Origin: an uncultured Oscillospiraceae bacterium
GTDB taxonomy: Bacteria; Bacillota; Clostridia; Oscillospirales; Oscillospiraceae
DNA: 29,183 nucleotides
Reading direction: 5' to 3'
NCBI GenBank assembly: GCA_934565795.1
Contig: CAKTIM010000026.1
Coordinates: 1-29,183 of the forward strand
This document shows, one piece after another, positions 14,918 through 21,506 of this stretch; positions within the stretch are counted from its first letter, which is position 1, and every line of letters begins with the position of its first letter. The notes beneath the pieces are model-generated. The model ran no database searches. It was given only the letters and a program-made list of their open reading frames with translations, and was not told the origin of the DNA. Position numbers and translations under genes: made by a program.

Positions 14918-14946
14918 ACTATACCCCGGATTCACTGTTTTGTCAA
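14918..14946 (-). promoter_or_regulatory. Consensus promoter of the antisense RNA
   Basis: On the minus strand TTGACA (14941-14946), a 17-nt spacer and TATAGT (14918-14923) are near consensus and stronger than the toxin promoter. That is as expected when an unstable antitoxin RNA must be in excess. Confidence 0.75.
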
Positions 14947-15007
14947 CCGTCCCACATCGGCGGGGTGTTTTTATCTGGGCTATTATTTCTTTTCCCCCTC
15001 ATTTTCC

Positions 15008-15037
15008 ATTCCGCTCCCCCTGGGAGCGGAATTTTTC
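15008..15037 (+). terminator. Rho-independent terminator
   Basis: ATTCCGCTCCC (15008-15018) and GGGAGCGGAAT (15022-15032) with a 3-nt loop are followed by TTTTC. It insulates the toxin locus from the next promoter. Confidence 0.7.
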
Positions 15038-15065
15038 TTGCAAATGGGGCGGCGTATGATATAAT
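15038..15065 (+). promoter_or_regulatory. Promoter of the HerA-like NTPase gene
   Basis: TTGCAA (15038-15043), a 16-nt spacer and TATAAT (15060-15065) lie 55 nt upstream of the ATG at 15121. Confidence 0.7.
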
Positions 15066-15120
15066 GGCCTTGAAAATGTGCAAAAGAGAGAAAAAACAAA
15101 ACTAGGAGGCTGGAAAGAAA

Positions 15121-16728
15121 ATGTATTTTGACGGAAAAATCTGGGTCGGTCTGTCCGAGGGGGAGCGGGTTTCGGTGCTGCCCCGGATGGCCAATCGCCA
15201 TGGGCTGATCGCGGGAGCCACCGGCACGGGCAAGACCACCACGCTGAAGGTGCTGGCAGAGAGCTTTTCGGACGCGGGCGTGCCGGTGTTCGTGGCGGAT
15301 GTGAAGGGCGACCTGTCCGGCCTGTGCCGGGCGGGAGAGGACAGCGCGGATATGCGGCAGCGCATTCAGAACTTCGGCCTGGCGGAGTGCGGCTTCCAGT
15401 ATAAGCGCTACCCGGTGGCCTTCTGGGACGTATTCGGCCAGACGGGCATCCCCCTGCGCACCACCATCTCCGAGATGGGGCCGCTGCTGCTGGGCAAGCT
15501 CCTGGACTTGAACCCCACCCAGACGGACATTCTCACCATCGTCTTTAAGATCGCCGACGACGAGGGACTGCTGCTGGTGGACACCAAGGATTTAAAATCC
15601 ATGCTGCAATATGTGGCGGAGAACAACGCCCAGTATACCAGCCAGTACGGCAACATTGCCAAGGCCAGCATCAATTCCATTCTGCGCGGCGTGGTGGCGC
15701 TGGAGAGCAAGGGCGGCGAGCAGTTCTTCACCGAGCCTGCGCTGAACATTGCCGACTGGTTCCAGACGGAGGGCGGCCGGGGCACCGTCAACATCCTGGA
15801 CTGCCGCAGCCTGATGAACGATGCATCGCTGTACACCAGCTTCCTGCTGTGGATGCTTTCGGAGCTGTTTGAGGTGCTGCCGGAGGTGGGTGACCCGGAG
15901 AAACCCCGGATGGTGTTCTTCTTTGACGAGGCGCACCTGCTGTTCAAGGGCGTTTCCAAGGCGCTGCTGGAGAAGATCGAGCAGGTGGTGAAGCTGATCC
16001 GCTCCAAGGGCGTCAGCATTTTCTTCATCACCCAGAATCCCCGGGACATTCCCGACGGTGTGCTCAGCCAGCTGGGCAACAAGATTCAGCATGCCCTGCG
16101 GGCCTACACCCCCGCCGACGAGAAGGCGGTGAACGCCGCCGCCAAGTCCTTCCGGGTCAATCCCGCTTTCGATACCAAGGAGGCGCTGCTGAACCTGGGC
16201 ACCGGCGAGGCGCTGGTTTCCGTGCTGGATGAGCAGGGCATTCCCACGGTGGTTCAGAAATGCCGCATCCTGCCGCCCCAGAGCCGCTTCGGCCCCATCG
16301 GCGAAGAGGAGCGCAAGCAGATCTATCTGATGAATAACCTCTATCTGCGCTACCAGAACGCGGTCGACCCGGATTCCGCCTATGAATTCCTGACCCGCCG
16401 CAGCGAGCAGCTGGCTGCCGAGGCCAAAGAGGAGCAGCGCCGCCTGGCGGAGGAAAAGGCCGCCGAGAAGCAGCGCCTGGCCGAGGAAAAGGAGGCCCAG
16501 CGCCAGGCAGACCGCAAGGCCAAGGAGGAGCAGCGGGAAAAGGAGCGCCAGCAGCGCGCCATCCGCTCCAGCGTCCGCAGCGTGGGCAACTCCGTGGTGG
16601 GCACCGTGGGCCGCGAGGTGGGCAAGAACCTGGGCGGCGCCGTCGGCGGCAGCTTCGGCAAGCGCCTGGGCGGCAACCTGGGCGCGTCCCTGGGCAGAAG
16701 CATCCTGGGCACCTTCCTGAAAAAGTAA
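15121..16728 (+). CDS. HerA-like/DUF853 family NTPase (YjgR-like)
   Basis: The 535-aa protein has a HerA/FtsK-type P-loop ATPase core. Walker A GATGTGKTT is at about residues 32-40, then FVADVKGDLSGL. Walker B FFFDEAHLLF is near 265 and FFITQNPRDIPDGVLSQLGN carries the sensor/arginine region, all standard for the DUF853 (YjgR) group. Residues ~415-480 form a charged Glu/Lys/Arg coiled coil. The last ~50 are Gly-rich and amphipathic (VGKNLGGAVGGSFGKRLGGN). The cellular role of YjgR proteins is unknown, and they lack the NurA partner of archaeal HerA. AGGAGG precedes ATG 15121. The gene stands alone with its own promoter. Walker motifs make NTPase activity very likely. Confidence 0.88.
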   Translation: MYFDGKIWVGLSEGERVSVLPRMANRHGLIAGATGTGKTTTLKVLAESFSDAGVPVFVADVKGDLSGLCRAGEDSADMRQRIQNFGLAECGFQYKRYPVAFWDVFGQTGIPLRTTISEMGPLLLGKLLDLNPTQTDILTIVFKIADDEGLLLVDTKDLKSMLQYVAENNAQYTSQYGNIAKASINSILRGVVALESKGGEQFFTEPALNIADWFQTEGGRGTVNILDCRSLMNDASLYTSFLLWMLSELFEVLPEVGDPEKPRMVFFFDEAHLLFKGVSKALLEKIEQVVKLIRSKGVSIFFITQNPRDIPDGVLSQLGNKIQHALRAYTPADEKAVNAAAKSFRVNPAFDTKEALLNLGTGEALVSVLDEQGIPTVVQKCRILPPQSRFGPIGEEERKQIYLMNNLYLRYQNAVDPDSAYEFLTRRSEQLAAEAKEEQRRLAEEKAAEKQRLAEEKEAQRQADRKAKEEQREKERQQRAIRSSVRSVGNSVVGTVGREVGKNLGGAVGGSFGKRLGGNLGASLGRSILGTFLKK

Positions 16729-16735
16729 AAAATTC

Positions 16736-16758
16736 GCGGGCGGCCATCGGCCGCCCGC
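16736..16758. terminator. Bidirectional terminator
   Basis: GCGGGCGGCC (16736-16745), loop ATC and GGCCGCCCGC (16749-16758) form the stem. On the minus strand GAATTTTTTAC follows, so it terminates the aldo/keto reductase gene well. It separates two convergent genes. Confidence 0.75.
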
Positions 16759-16764
16759 AGTTCA

Positions 16765-17877
16765 TTATTCCGCTTTTTCAAATTCCTTGGCCATATCCTC
16801 CAGCAGCTGACGGATGGGCAGGTGCTGGGGGCAGACCTTCTCGCACTTGCCGCACTTTAGGCAATCGGAGGCCTTGCGGCCGGGGCCGGTGTAAACATCA
16901 TCATAATAGTAGTCCGCGTTCCAGTCGTGGTGGATCTGCTTGGTATTCATGATGGCGAACAGGTCGGGGATGGAGATGTGCTGGGGGCAGCCGTCGGTGC
17001 AGTAGCGGCAGGCGGTGCAGGGGATCAGGTTCTTGGTCTTGAAGATCTCCTGCACCTGATGGATGGCCTCCATCTCCTGCTCGTTCAGGGGCTTGAAATC
17101 CTGCATGAAGGAGATATTGTCCTGCATCTGCTGGAGGCTGCTCATGCCGGACAGCACCATCATCATACCGGGGAAGCCCGCGGCGAAGCGGATGGCGTAG
17201 CTGGCAGGGCTGCCGCCATGGAGGTTTTCCAGGATGGCCTTGGCCTCCTCGGGCAGGTTCACCAGGTTGCCGCCCTTGACCGGCTCCATCACCAGCACGG
17301 GCTTGTTGTACTTCCGGCAGACCTCATAGCACTTGCGGCTCTGGACGGCCAGATCGTCATAGTCCACATAGTTGAACTGAATCTGCACCACCTCGATCTC
17401 GGGATACTCGGTGAGGATCTGCTCCAGGAACTCGGCCCGGTCGTGGAAGGAGATGCCCACATGGCGCACCTTGCCCTCCTTTTTCAGCTCAAAGGCCGTC
17501 TCATAGGCGCGGCACTTCTTGTAGTGGGGATAGCAGCCCTCGCCCTGGGCGTGCATCAGGTAGAAGTCAAAATAATCGACGCCGCAGGCCTCCAGCTGGC
17601 TTTCAAACAGGGGGCGGATGTCCGCCTCAGTCTTGAAGAAGCCGCCGGAGAGCTTGTTGGTCAGGATGTACTTGTCCCTGGGATAGCGGCTGGTGAGGCA
17701 GGCCTTCAGCGCCGTCTCGCTCTTGCCCTGGATGTAGCCGTGGGCGGTATCAAAATAATTGAAGCCCGCGTCCAGGAATGCATCCACCATCTGCTTTGTT
17801 TCCTCCAGATTCACCTCATCGCCATTCATGGGCAGGCGCATGCAGCCAAATCCAAAATTCTTCTTCACTTTTTCCAT
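16765..17877 (-). CDS. Aldo/keto reductase with C-terminal 4Fe-4S domain
   Basis: In this 370-aa protein residues 1-~280 are an AKR TIM barrel. FGFGCMRLPM and the DTAHGYIQGKSE segment hold the catalytic Asp and Tyr, TNK carries the Lys and LMHAQ the His. RHVGISFHD and a QIQFNYVDYD strand follow. Residues ~290-365 hold two iron-sulfur motifs, CTACRYCTDGCP and CLKCGKCEKVCP, as in the clostridial ferredoxin-domain aldo/keto reductases. It probably exchanges electrons with ferredoxin or reduces an unidentified carbonyl compound. AAGGAG lies 9 nt before ATG 17877. It has its own promoter and is divergent from a CsoR-type regulator, which may or may not control it. Confidence 0.9.
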   Translation of the reverse strand: MEKVKKNFGFGCMRLPMNGDEVNLEETKQMVDAFLDAGFNYFDTAHGYIQGKSETALKACLTSRYPRDKYILTNKLSGGFFKTEADIRPLFESQLEACGVDYFDFYLMHAQGEGCYPHYKKCRAYETAFELKKEGKVRHVGISFHDRAEFLEQILTEYPEIEVVQIQFNYVDYDDLAVQSRKCYEVCRKYNKPVLVMEPVKGGNLVNLPEEAKAILENLHGGSPASYAIRFAAGFPGMMMVLSGMSSLQQMQDNISFMQDFKPLNEQEMEAIHQVQEIFKTKNLIPCTACRYCTDGCPQHISIPDLFAIMNTKQIHHDWNADYYYDDVYTGPGRKASDCLKCGKCEKVCPQHLPIRQLLEDMAKEFEKAE

Positions 17878-17915
17878 TCCGGGTACTCCTTCCTAGTTCT
17901 GTTTCTAGGCATACA

Positions 17916-17944
17916 AATGCCCCGGCTATGTTACGCGGGGCATT
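17916..17944 (-). promoter_or_regulatory. Hairpin in the 5' leader of the aldo/keto reductase mRNA
   Basis: AATGCCCC (17916-17923) and GGGGCATT (17937-17944) pair within the leader between promoter and ATG. It could be a regulator-binding palindrome or an RNA stability element. No T-run follows on the minus strand. Confidence 0.4.
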
Positions 17945-17976
17945 CCATCAGCGGTGCAGACGCACCGACCATTTTT

Positions 17977-18005
17977 ATTATAATAATTCCGGGGATATTC
18001 GTCAA
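17977..18005 (-). promoter_or_regulatory. Promoter of the aldo/keto reductase gene
   Basis: Minus-strand TTGACG (18000-18005), a 17-nt spacer and TATAAT (17977-17982) are near consensus. The leader is about 95 nt. Confidence 0.75.
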
Positions 18006-18039
18006 TTCTTTTTTTCTGTCCATCCTTGAAACGGGCCAA

Positions 18040-18068
18040 TTGACAATGAAAGCGCCGCAAATTATAAT
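18040..18068 (+). promoter_or_regulatory. Promoter of the CsoR-type regulator gene
   Basis: TTGACA (18040-18045), a 17-nt spacer and TATAAT (18063-18068) match the consensus perfectly. The two divergent -35 boxes are only 34 nt apart, so one bound regulator could influence both promoters. Confidence 0.85.
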
Positions 18069-18098
18069 AGCAGCATCATATGTATGGAGGCAGCAGAT

Positions 18099-18374
18099 AT
18101 GAAGCAATGCATGGATTCGGAAAATCTGCACCGCAGGCTGAAAAAAATCATCGGCCAGGTGCAGGCCATTGACCGCATGGTGGACGAGGATATCCCCTGC
18201 GAGGAAATCCTCTCCCAGATCAACGCCGCCAAATCCGCCCTGAACGGCTGCGGCAAGGTCGTCCTGGAGGGCCACATCCGGCACTGCGTCCGGGACGGCA
18301 TCGAACACGGCGACGCCGAAAAAACCATCGAAAGCTTCACCAAAGCCGTAGAGCGGTTCGCAAATATGCAGTAA
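18099..18374 (+). CDS. CsoR/FrmR family metal-sensing transcriptional regulator
   Basis: The 91-aa all-helical regulator starts MKQCMDSENL and continues RLKKIIGQVQAIDRMVDED, the hallmark first helix of the CsoR/RcnR/FrmR family. Cys34, His59 and Cys63 have the same spacing (25 and 4) as the Cu(I) ligands Cys36/His61/Cys65 of CsoR, so a copper-sensor type is favoured over RcnR or FrmR. An extra Cys4 and Cys51 are present. GGAGG sits 8 nt before ATG 18099. An in-frame ATG at 18084 overlaps that ribosome site and is not preferred. No copper exporter or chaperone gene is adjacent, unlike most csoR loci. The divergent aldo/keto reductase is the only near neighbour. Autoregulation is typical of the family. 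Confidence 0.88.
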   Translation: MKQCMDSENLHRRLKKIIGQVQAIDRMVDEDIPCEEILSQINAAKSALNGCGKVVLEGHIRHCVRDGIEHGDAEKTIESFTKAVERFANMQ

Positions 18375-18404
18375 GGCCGTGGGGAACCTCTGAATAAACA
18401 AACG

Positions 18405-18450
18405 CCCCGGCAAATGGAATCACATCCATTTGCCGGGGTTAATTTTACTT
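18405..18450. terminator. Bidirectional terminator between regulator and BlaR-like gene
   Basis: CCCCGGCAAATGG (18405-18417) and CCATTTGCCGGGG (18426-18438) form a perfect 13-bp stem. TTAATTTTACTTTTT follows on the plus strand. It is preceded at 18381 by GGGGAACCTCTGAATAAA, the left end of the palindromic element family seen at 21345 and 28023. Confidence 0.85.
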
Positions 18451-18451
18451 T

Positions 18452-20845
18452 TTACGGTTGATCGCTGGTGCCGGGGGTGACCCAGTCGTAGCGGATCCAG
18501 CCGTAGGCCTCCGGGTCGGCGCACTGGACAAAGGCCATCTTGTATTCCTCTTCGTCCGTGGCGCACGAGGCAAGCTGGCGCACCTGGACGGTGGTCCCGG
18601 CCCTCAGTACTACGCCGCTGGGTGTCGCCGAGCCGGCTACGTCAAACAGCTGCGCATCCTCCGGCAGCACGTAGGCGGGGCCACCCCAGCTATCCAGGGG
18701 CGCGGCACCCTCGCCGGTGACCCTGAGCCAACCGCAGACTGACGGGTCATAGCACTGGACGTATACCCACTCTTCCGTGCCTATGGTATCCTGGCGGATC
18801 ACCTGAATGGTCACTCCGGCCTCCAGGGTCGCGCCGTTGGCCGCGTTGTCCGTGGGCGCGCGCAGAAGCGATATGCTTTCCGACGGGGTGTACAGCAGGC
18901 CGACATAGGAGACGGTCTGGGCCTCATCGCCGCCGTATTTGATCCAGCCCAGGGTGTCGCCGCACTGAATATAGGCCCACTGGCTCCCGCCCACGCTGTC
19001 CAGATTCCAGATGGAGACGGTGGTTCCGGCCTGCAGGGTGGCATGGCTCCGGCTGGCCTCGCTGGGGGCGACGTACACCGTGGCGTCCTGGGGCAGAACA
19101 TAGTCCGGCAGGCCCTGCTCCGCCGCATCGGCGACGGGCTGGGCGTCGGGCAGGAAGCCGCCACATTTCGTCCAGCCCGTTCTATCACCAGCCTGGACAT
19201 AGGCCCACTGCTTGCCGCCGATATTGTCAACCCGCAGCGCCGTAACGGCTGTTTCGGCATCCAGGGTGAGGATCACCCGGCTATTTTCGCTGGGGGAATT
19301 GTAAATCGCGGTTCCCGCGGGAAGGATGTACTCGGTGGATCCATCCGGGCCCTGATGGACGATCGTGTCCTGCGTGTCCGCAGGGACGGTGTCGCCGTCG
19401 TCGTCAAATTTCAGCCAGCCCAGGGTGTCGCCGTACTGGACGTAGGCCCACTGATTCTGCCCGATGTTCTCCCGGCGCTTTACCGTAACGCTGGCTCCGG
19501 CCTCCAGGGTCATCAGAACCTTGCTTGTCTCGCTGGGAGAACCGTACAGGGTGCCGCCCTGGAAGAGGGTGCACACGCCGGTGCCGGGCAGGCCGGAATC
19601 CTCGACAGGCTCCGCCGGGGAGGTGTCGTCCTGGCCCGCATGTAGGCCGCCGAAGAACTCCTCGCCGCATTTCATCCAGCCCGTCATATCCTCGTACTGA
19701 ACGTAGAGCCACAGCGTGCCGTCGATGTAGCCCCCCCGCAGCACCAGAACCTCCGTCTCGGCCTCCAGGGTCGCAATGACCGTGCCGGCTTCGCTGGGGG
19801 AATTGTAAAGTGACATTTCCAGGGGTGACGCATACAGAAATTCATGCAGCACGTTAAGCCTGGCCGGGTACTGATCGAATATCGGTTCCTCCGTCTGTGC
19901 ACTTATATCCTCGGTGCCGCTGGGCGCTTCCGCCTTGGCCACCGGGTCGGTGAGCAGGCCCACGGCCAGCACGACGCACAGCACCAGGCTCACCAAAATC
20001 ACCCAGAATTTGGGCTTGCGGTATTGAAGTACGCCCCGGATGCGGGCCTTGGCGCTCACCTCGCCAAAGGCCAGCGGGCAGGCGGCCACGGCGCTGCGGG
20101 GGATGCTGTAGGTCAGCAGGGCGGCGGAGTAGCGCCTGCGTCCGCTGTCGTCCAGATTCCGAATCACCGATTCGTCACAGGCCTGCTCCATATCCCGGCA
20201 GAACATGATGTAGGCAAGCCAGCACAGGGGATTGAACCAATACACGCTGAGCAGCAGATAGCCCAGCGGCTTCCAGATGTGATCCCCCCGCCGCAGGTGG
20301 GAGCGCTCATGGGCCAGCACATCGTCGGCCAGCTTCCCGTCCATGTCCGAGGGCAGGTAGATGCGGGGCTTTACGATCCCCAGCACAAAGGGCGAACGGA
20401 TGTTGTCGCACAGATACACATTTTTATTCAGGCGGATGGAGACCTGCACCTGCTTCAGCAATCGGATGTAGCTGACCAGGGCATAAATCAGCATCACGCC
20501 TACCCCAATGGCCCACAGGGCGGCCAGCACCGTCCGCCAGGGGAAGGCGGCAGTCGCCGCCGGAGCTGCCTGGGCCGCCGCAGCCTGCGTGAGGGTGGGG
20601 GCGGCAATGGGCGAAGGGGCGTTCACGGGGAGCATCTGTGACGGCGCGGCAATGGCTTGAGGCACCAGGCTCACCCGGCTCTCCAGCGAGAAGGGCAGCG
20701 CCAGCCGCACCCCCACCATCGCCCACAGCAGGCAAGAAAAACGCCGGGGCGCTTTTTTCAGCAGCGGGCGCAGGAGCAGCAGAAGCAGGGTCATCCACCC
20801 GGCGGTAAGGCTCAGCCGGGCCAGCTGATAAAACACGTTGCTCAT
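18452..20845 (-). CDS. BlaR1/MecR1-type M56 metallopeptidase with six SH3b-like repeats
   Basis: In this 797-aa protein residues 1-~300 are an M56 antirepressor membrane peptidase. Hydrophobic helices lie near 12-28, 36-52, 105-130, 195-215 and 281-298. The zinc motif HERSH is at ~179-183 and a distal glutamate sits in RDMEQACDES (~220). Instead of a penicillin-binding domain, the outer ~490 residues carry six SH3b-like repeats of about 70-80 residues. Each has an xYxSPSExSxVixTLxAGt-like strand and a WaYVQ..D..GWxK end. The gene overlaps the BlaI-type repressor by 4 nt (ATGA). Family logic: the outer part senses a signal, the peptidase is activated and the repressor is cleaved. SH3b domains often bind peptidoglycan peptides, so cell-wall sensing is plausible (inference). 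No beta-lactamase gene is adjacent. Confidence 0.88.
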   Translation of the reverse strand: MSNVFYQLARLSLTAGWMTLLLLLLRPLLKKAPRRFSCLLWAMVGVRLALPFSLESRVSLVPQAIAAPSQMLPVNAPSPIAAPTLTQAAAAQAAPAATAAFPWRTVLAALWAIGVGVMLIYALVSYIRLLKQVQVSIRLNKNVYLCDNIRSPFVLGIVKPRIYLPSDMDGKLADDVLAHERSHLRRGDHIWKPLGYLLLSVYWFNPLCWLAYIMFCRDMEQACDESVIRNLDDSGRRRYSAALLTYSIPRSAVAACPLAFGEVSAKARIRGVLQYRKPKFWVILVSLVLCVVLAVGLLTDPVAKAEAPSGTEDISAQTEEPIFDQYPARLNVLHEFLYASPLEMSLYNSPSEAGTVIATLEAETEVLVLRGGYIDGTLWLYVQYEDMTGWMKCGEEFFGGLHAGQDDTSPAEPVEDSGLPGTGVCTLFQGGTLYGSPSETSKVLMTLEAGASVTVKRRENIGQNQWAYVQYGDTLGWLKFDDDGDTVPADTQDTIVHQGPDGSTEYILPAGTAIYNSPSENSRVILTLDAETAVTALRVDNIGGKQWAYVQAGDRTGWTKCGGFLPDAQPVADAAEQGLPDYVLPQDATVYVAPSEASRSHATLQAGTTVSIWNLDSVGGSQWAYIQCGDTLGWIKYGGDEAQTVSYVGLLYTPSESISLLRAPTDNAANGATLEAGVTIQVIRQDTIGTEEWVYVQCYDPSVCGWLRVTGEGAAPLDSWGGPAYVLPEDAQLFDVAGSATPSGVVLRAGTTVQVRQLASCATDEEEYKMAFVQCADPEAYGWIRYDWVTPGTSDQP

Positions 20846-21198
20846 TTGGCATCCTCCTTGTCAAATTCGTCCAGCATCCGGCGGATATCCGTCAGATCCC
20901 GCTCGGAGATTTTCTTTCCGGCCGCGAAGGCGGCGATAAAGGCGGGCAGCGACCCATCGAAGGTCTCCTCCACAAAGCGCTGGCTCTGCCGGGCGTTAAA
21001 CGCCTGCCGGGTCACCAGCACCCGGACGATGCCCCCCTCGTTCTGAAACAGCCCCCGGTCGCACAGCTTTTTCAGCACGGTATAGGTGGTGGACTTCTTC
21101 CATTCCAGCTTTGACCCGCACAGCTTCACCAGCTCGCCGGAGCTGATGGGTGCATTCTCCCACACAATGTCGGCAAACTTTGTCTCAATGGCCCCCAA
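20842..21198 (-). CDS. BlaI/MecI family transcriptional repressor
   Basis: The 118-aa winged-helix repressor (Penicillinase_R family) contains ETKFADIVWENAPISSGELV, WKKSTTYTVLKKLCDRGLFQ (recognition helix and wing) and a C-terminal dimerisation helix region. It pairs with the M56 peptidase encoded 4 nt into its stop. The coordinates use TTG 21198, the first conventional start codon. But the only good ribosome site, AGGAGGG (21221-21227), is 22 nt away and lies exactly 7 nt before an in-frame ACG at 21213. The residues between (DDFRLG) resemble the usual N-terminus of homologues. So the true start is probably at 21213, either an ACG start or a mutated or misread ATG. It is likely autoregulated through the adjacent operator. 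Confidence 0.85.
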   Translation of the reverse strand: MGAIETKFADIVWENAPISSGELVKLCGSKLEWKKSTTYTVLKKLCDRGLFQNEGGIVRVLVTRQAFNARQSQRFVEETFDGSLPAFIAAFAAGKKISERDLTDIRRMLDEFDKEDAK

Positions 21199-21230
21199 TC
21201 TGAAATCGTCCGTATCGATTCCCTCCTGTT

Positions 21231-21288
21231 TGGTCTATTACTAATCGACTAGCATCATTAGTCTATCATGAATAGACCAGCTTGTCAA
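21231..21288 (-). promoter_or_regulatory. BlaI operon promoter with overlapping palindromic operator
   Basis: Minus-strand TTGACA (21283-21288), a 17-nt spacer and TAGACT (21260-21265) form the promoter. TGGTCTATT (21231-21239) and AATAGACCA (21271-21279), plus the inner ACTAAT (21240-21245) and ATTAGT (21257-21262), make nested inverted repeats. These cover the spacer, the -10 box and the transcription start. That is the expected layout of an autorepressed blaI operator, though the sequence differs from the classic TACA/TGTA core. Confidence 0.7.
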
Positions 21289-21297
21289 GGGCCTGAC

Positions 21298-21330
21298 AAA
21301 AAAAGAGTACGCCGCAGCGCACTCTTTTTT
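21298..21330. terminator. Terminator of the purine-uptake operon (bidirectional)
   Basis: AAAAAAGAGT and ACTCTTTTTT flank a CGC/GCG inner stem, with A-tract and T-tract on both sides. It lies downstream of the last permease gene on the minus strand and immediately upstream of the blaI promoter. Confidence 0.7.
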
Positions 21331-21344
21331 GATCCTTTTACTAT

Positions 21345-21506
21345 GGAACCTCTGAATAAATCATCTGCGGCTGTGAGCGGATCTTTTTCGCCCACTCTTC
21401 GGTACCGAAAACGGGAAATACATACAGTATTCCGCCGTTTCCGATACCTCGATTGGCCGAAAAATCTCTCGCTCACAGCTCTTGCCGATTTGCTTCAGAG
21501 CTTCCC
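21345..21506. repeat. Nested palindromic intergenic element (MITE-like), about 160 bp
   Basis: The ends GGAACCTCTGAATAAATC and GATTTGCTTCAGAGCTTCCC are inverted relative to each other. Inside, GCTGTGAGCG pairs with CGCTCACAGC, and GGTACCGAAAACGG with CCGTTTCCGATACC, so nearly the whole element folds on itself. It abuts the stop codon of the permease gene. Related pieces lie at 8631-8661, 18381-18398 and 28023-28087. Confidence 0.75.

Noticed and set aside
18452..21198. Beta-lactam resistance module
   Set aside because: Although BlaI/BlaR-like, there is no penicillin-binding sensor domain and no beta-lactamase or alternative PBP gene nearby.
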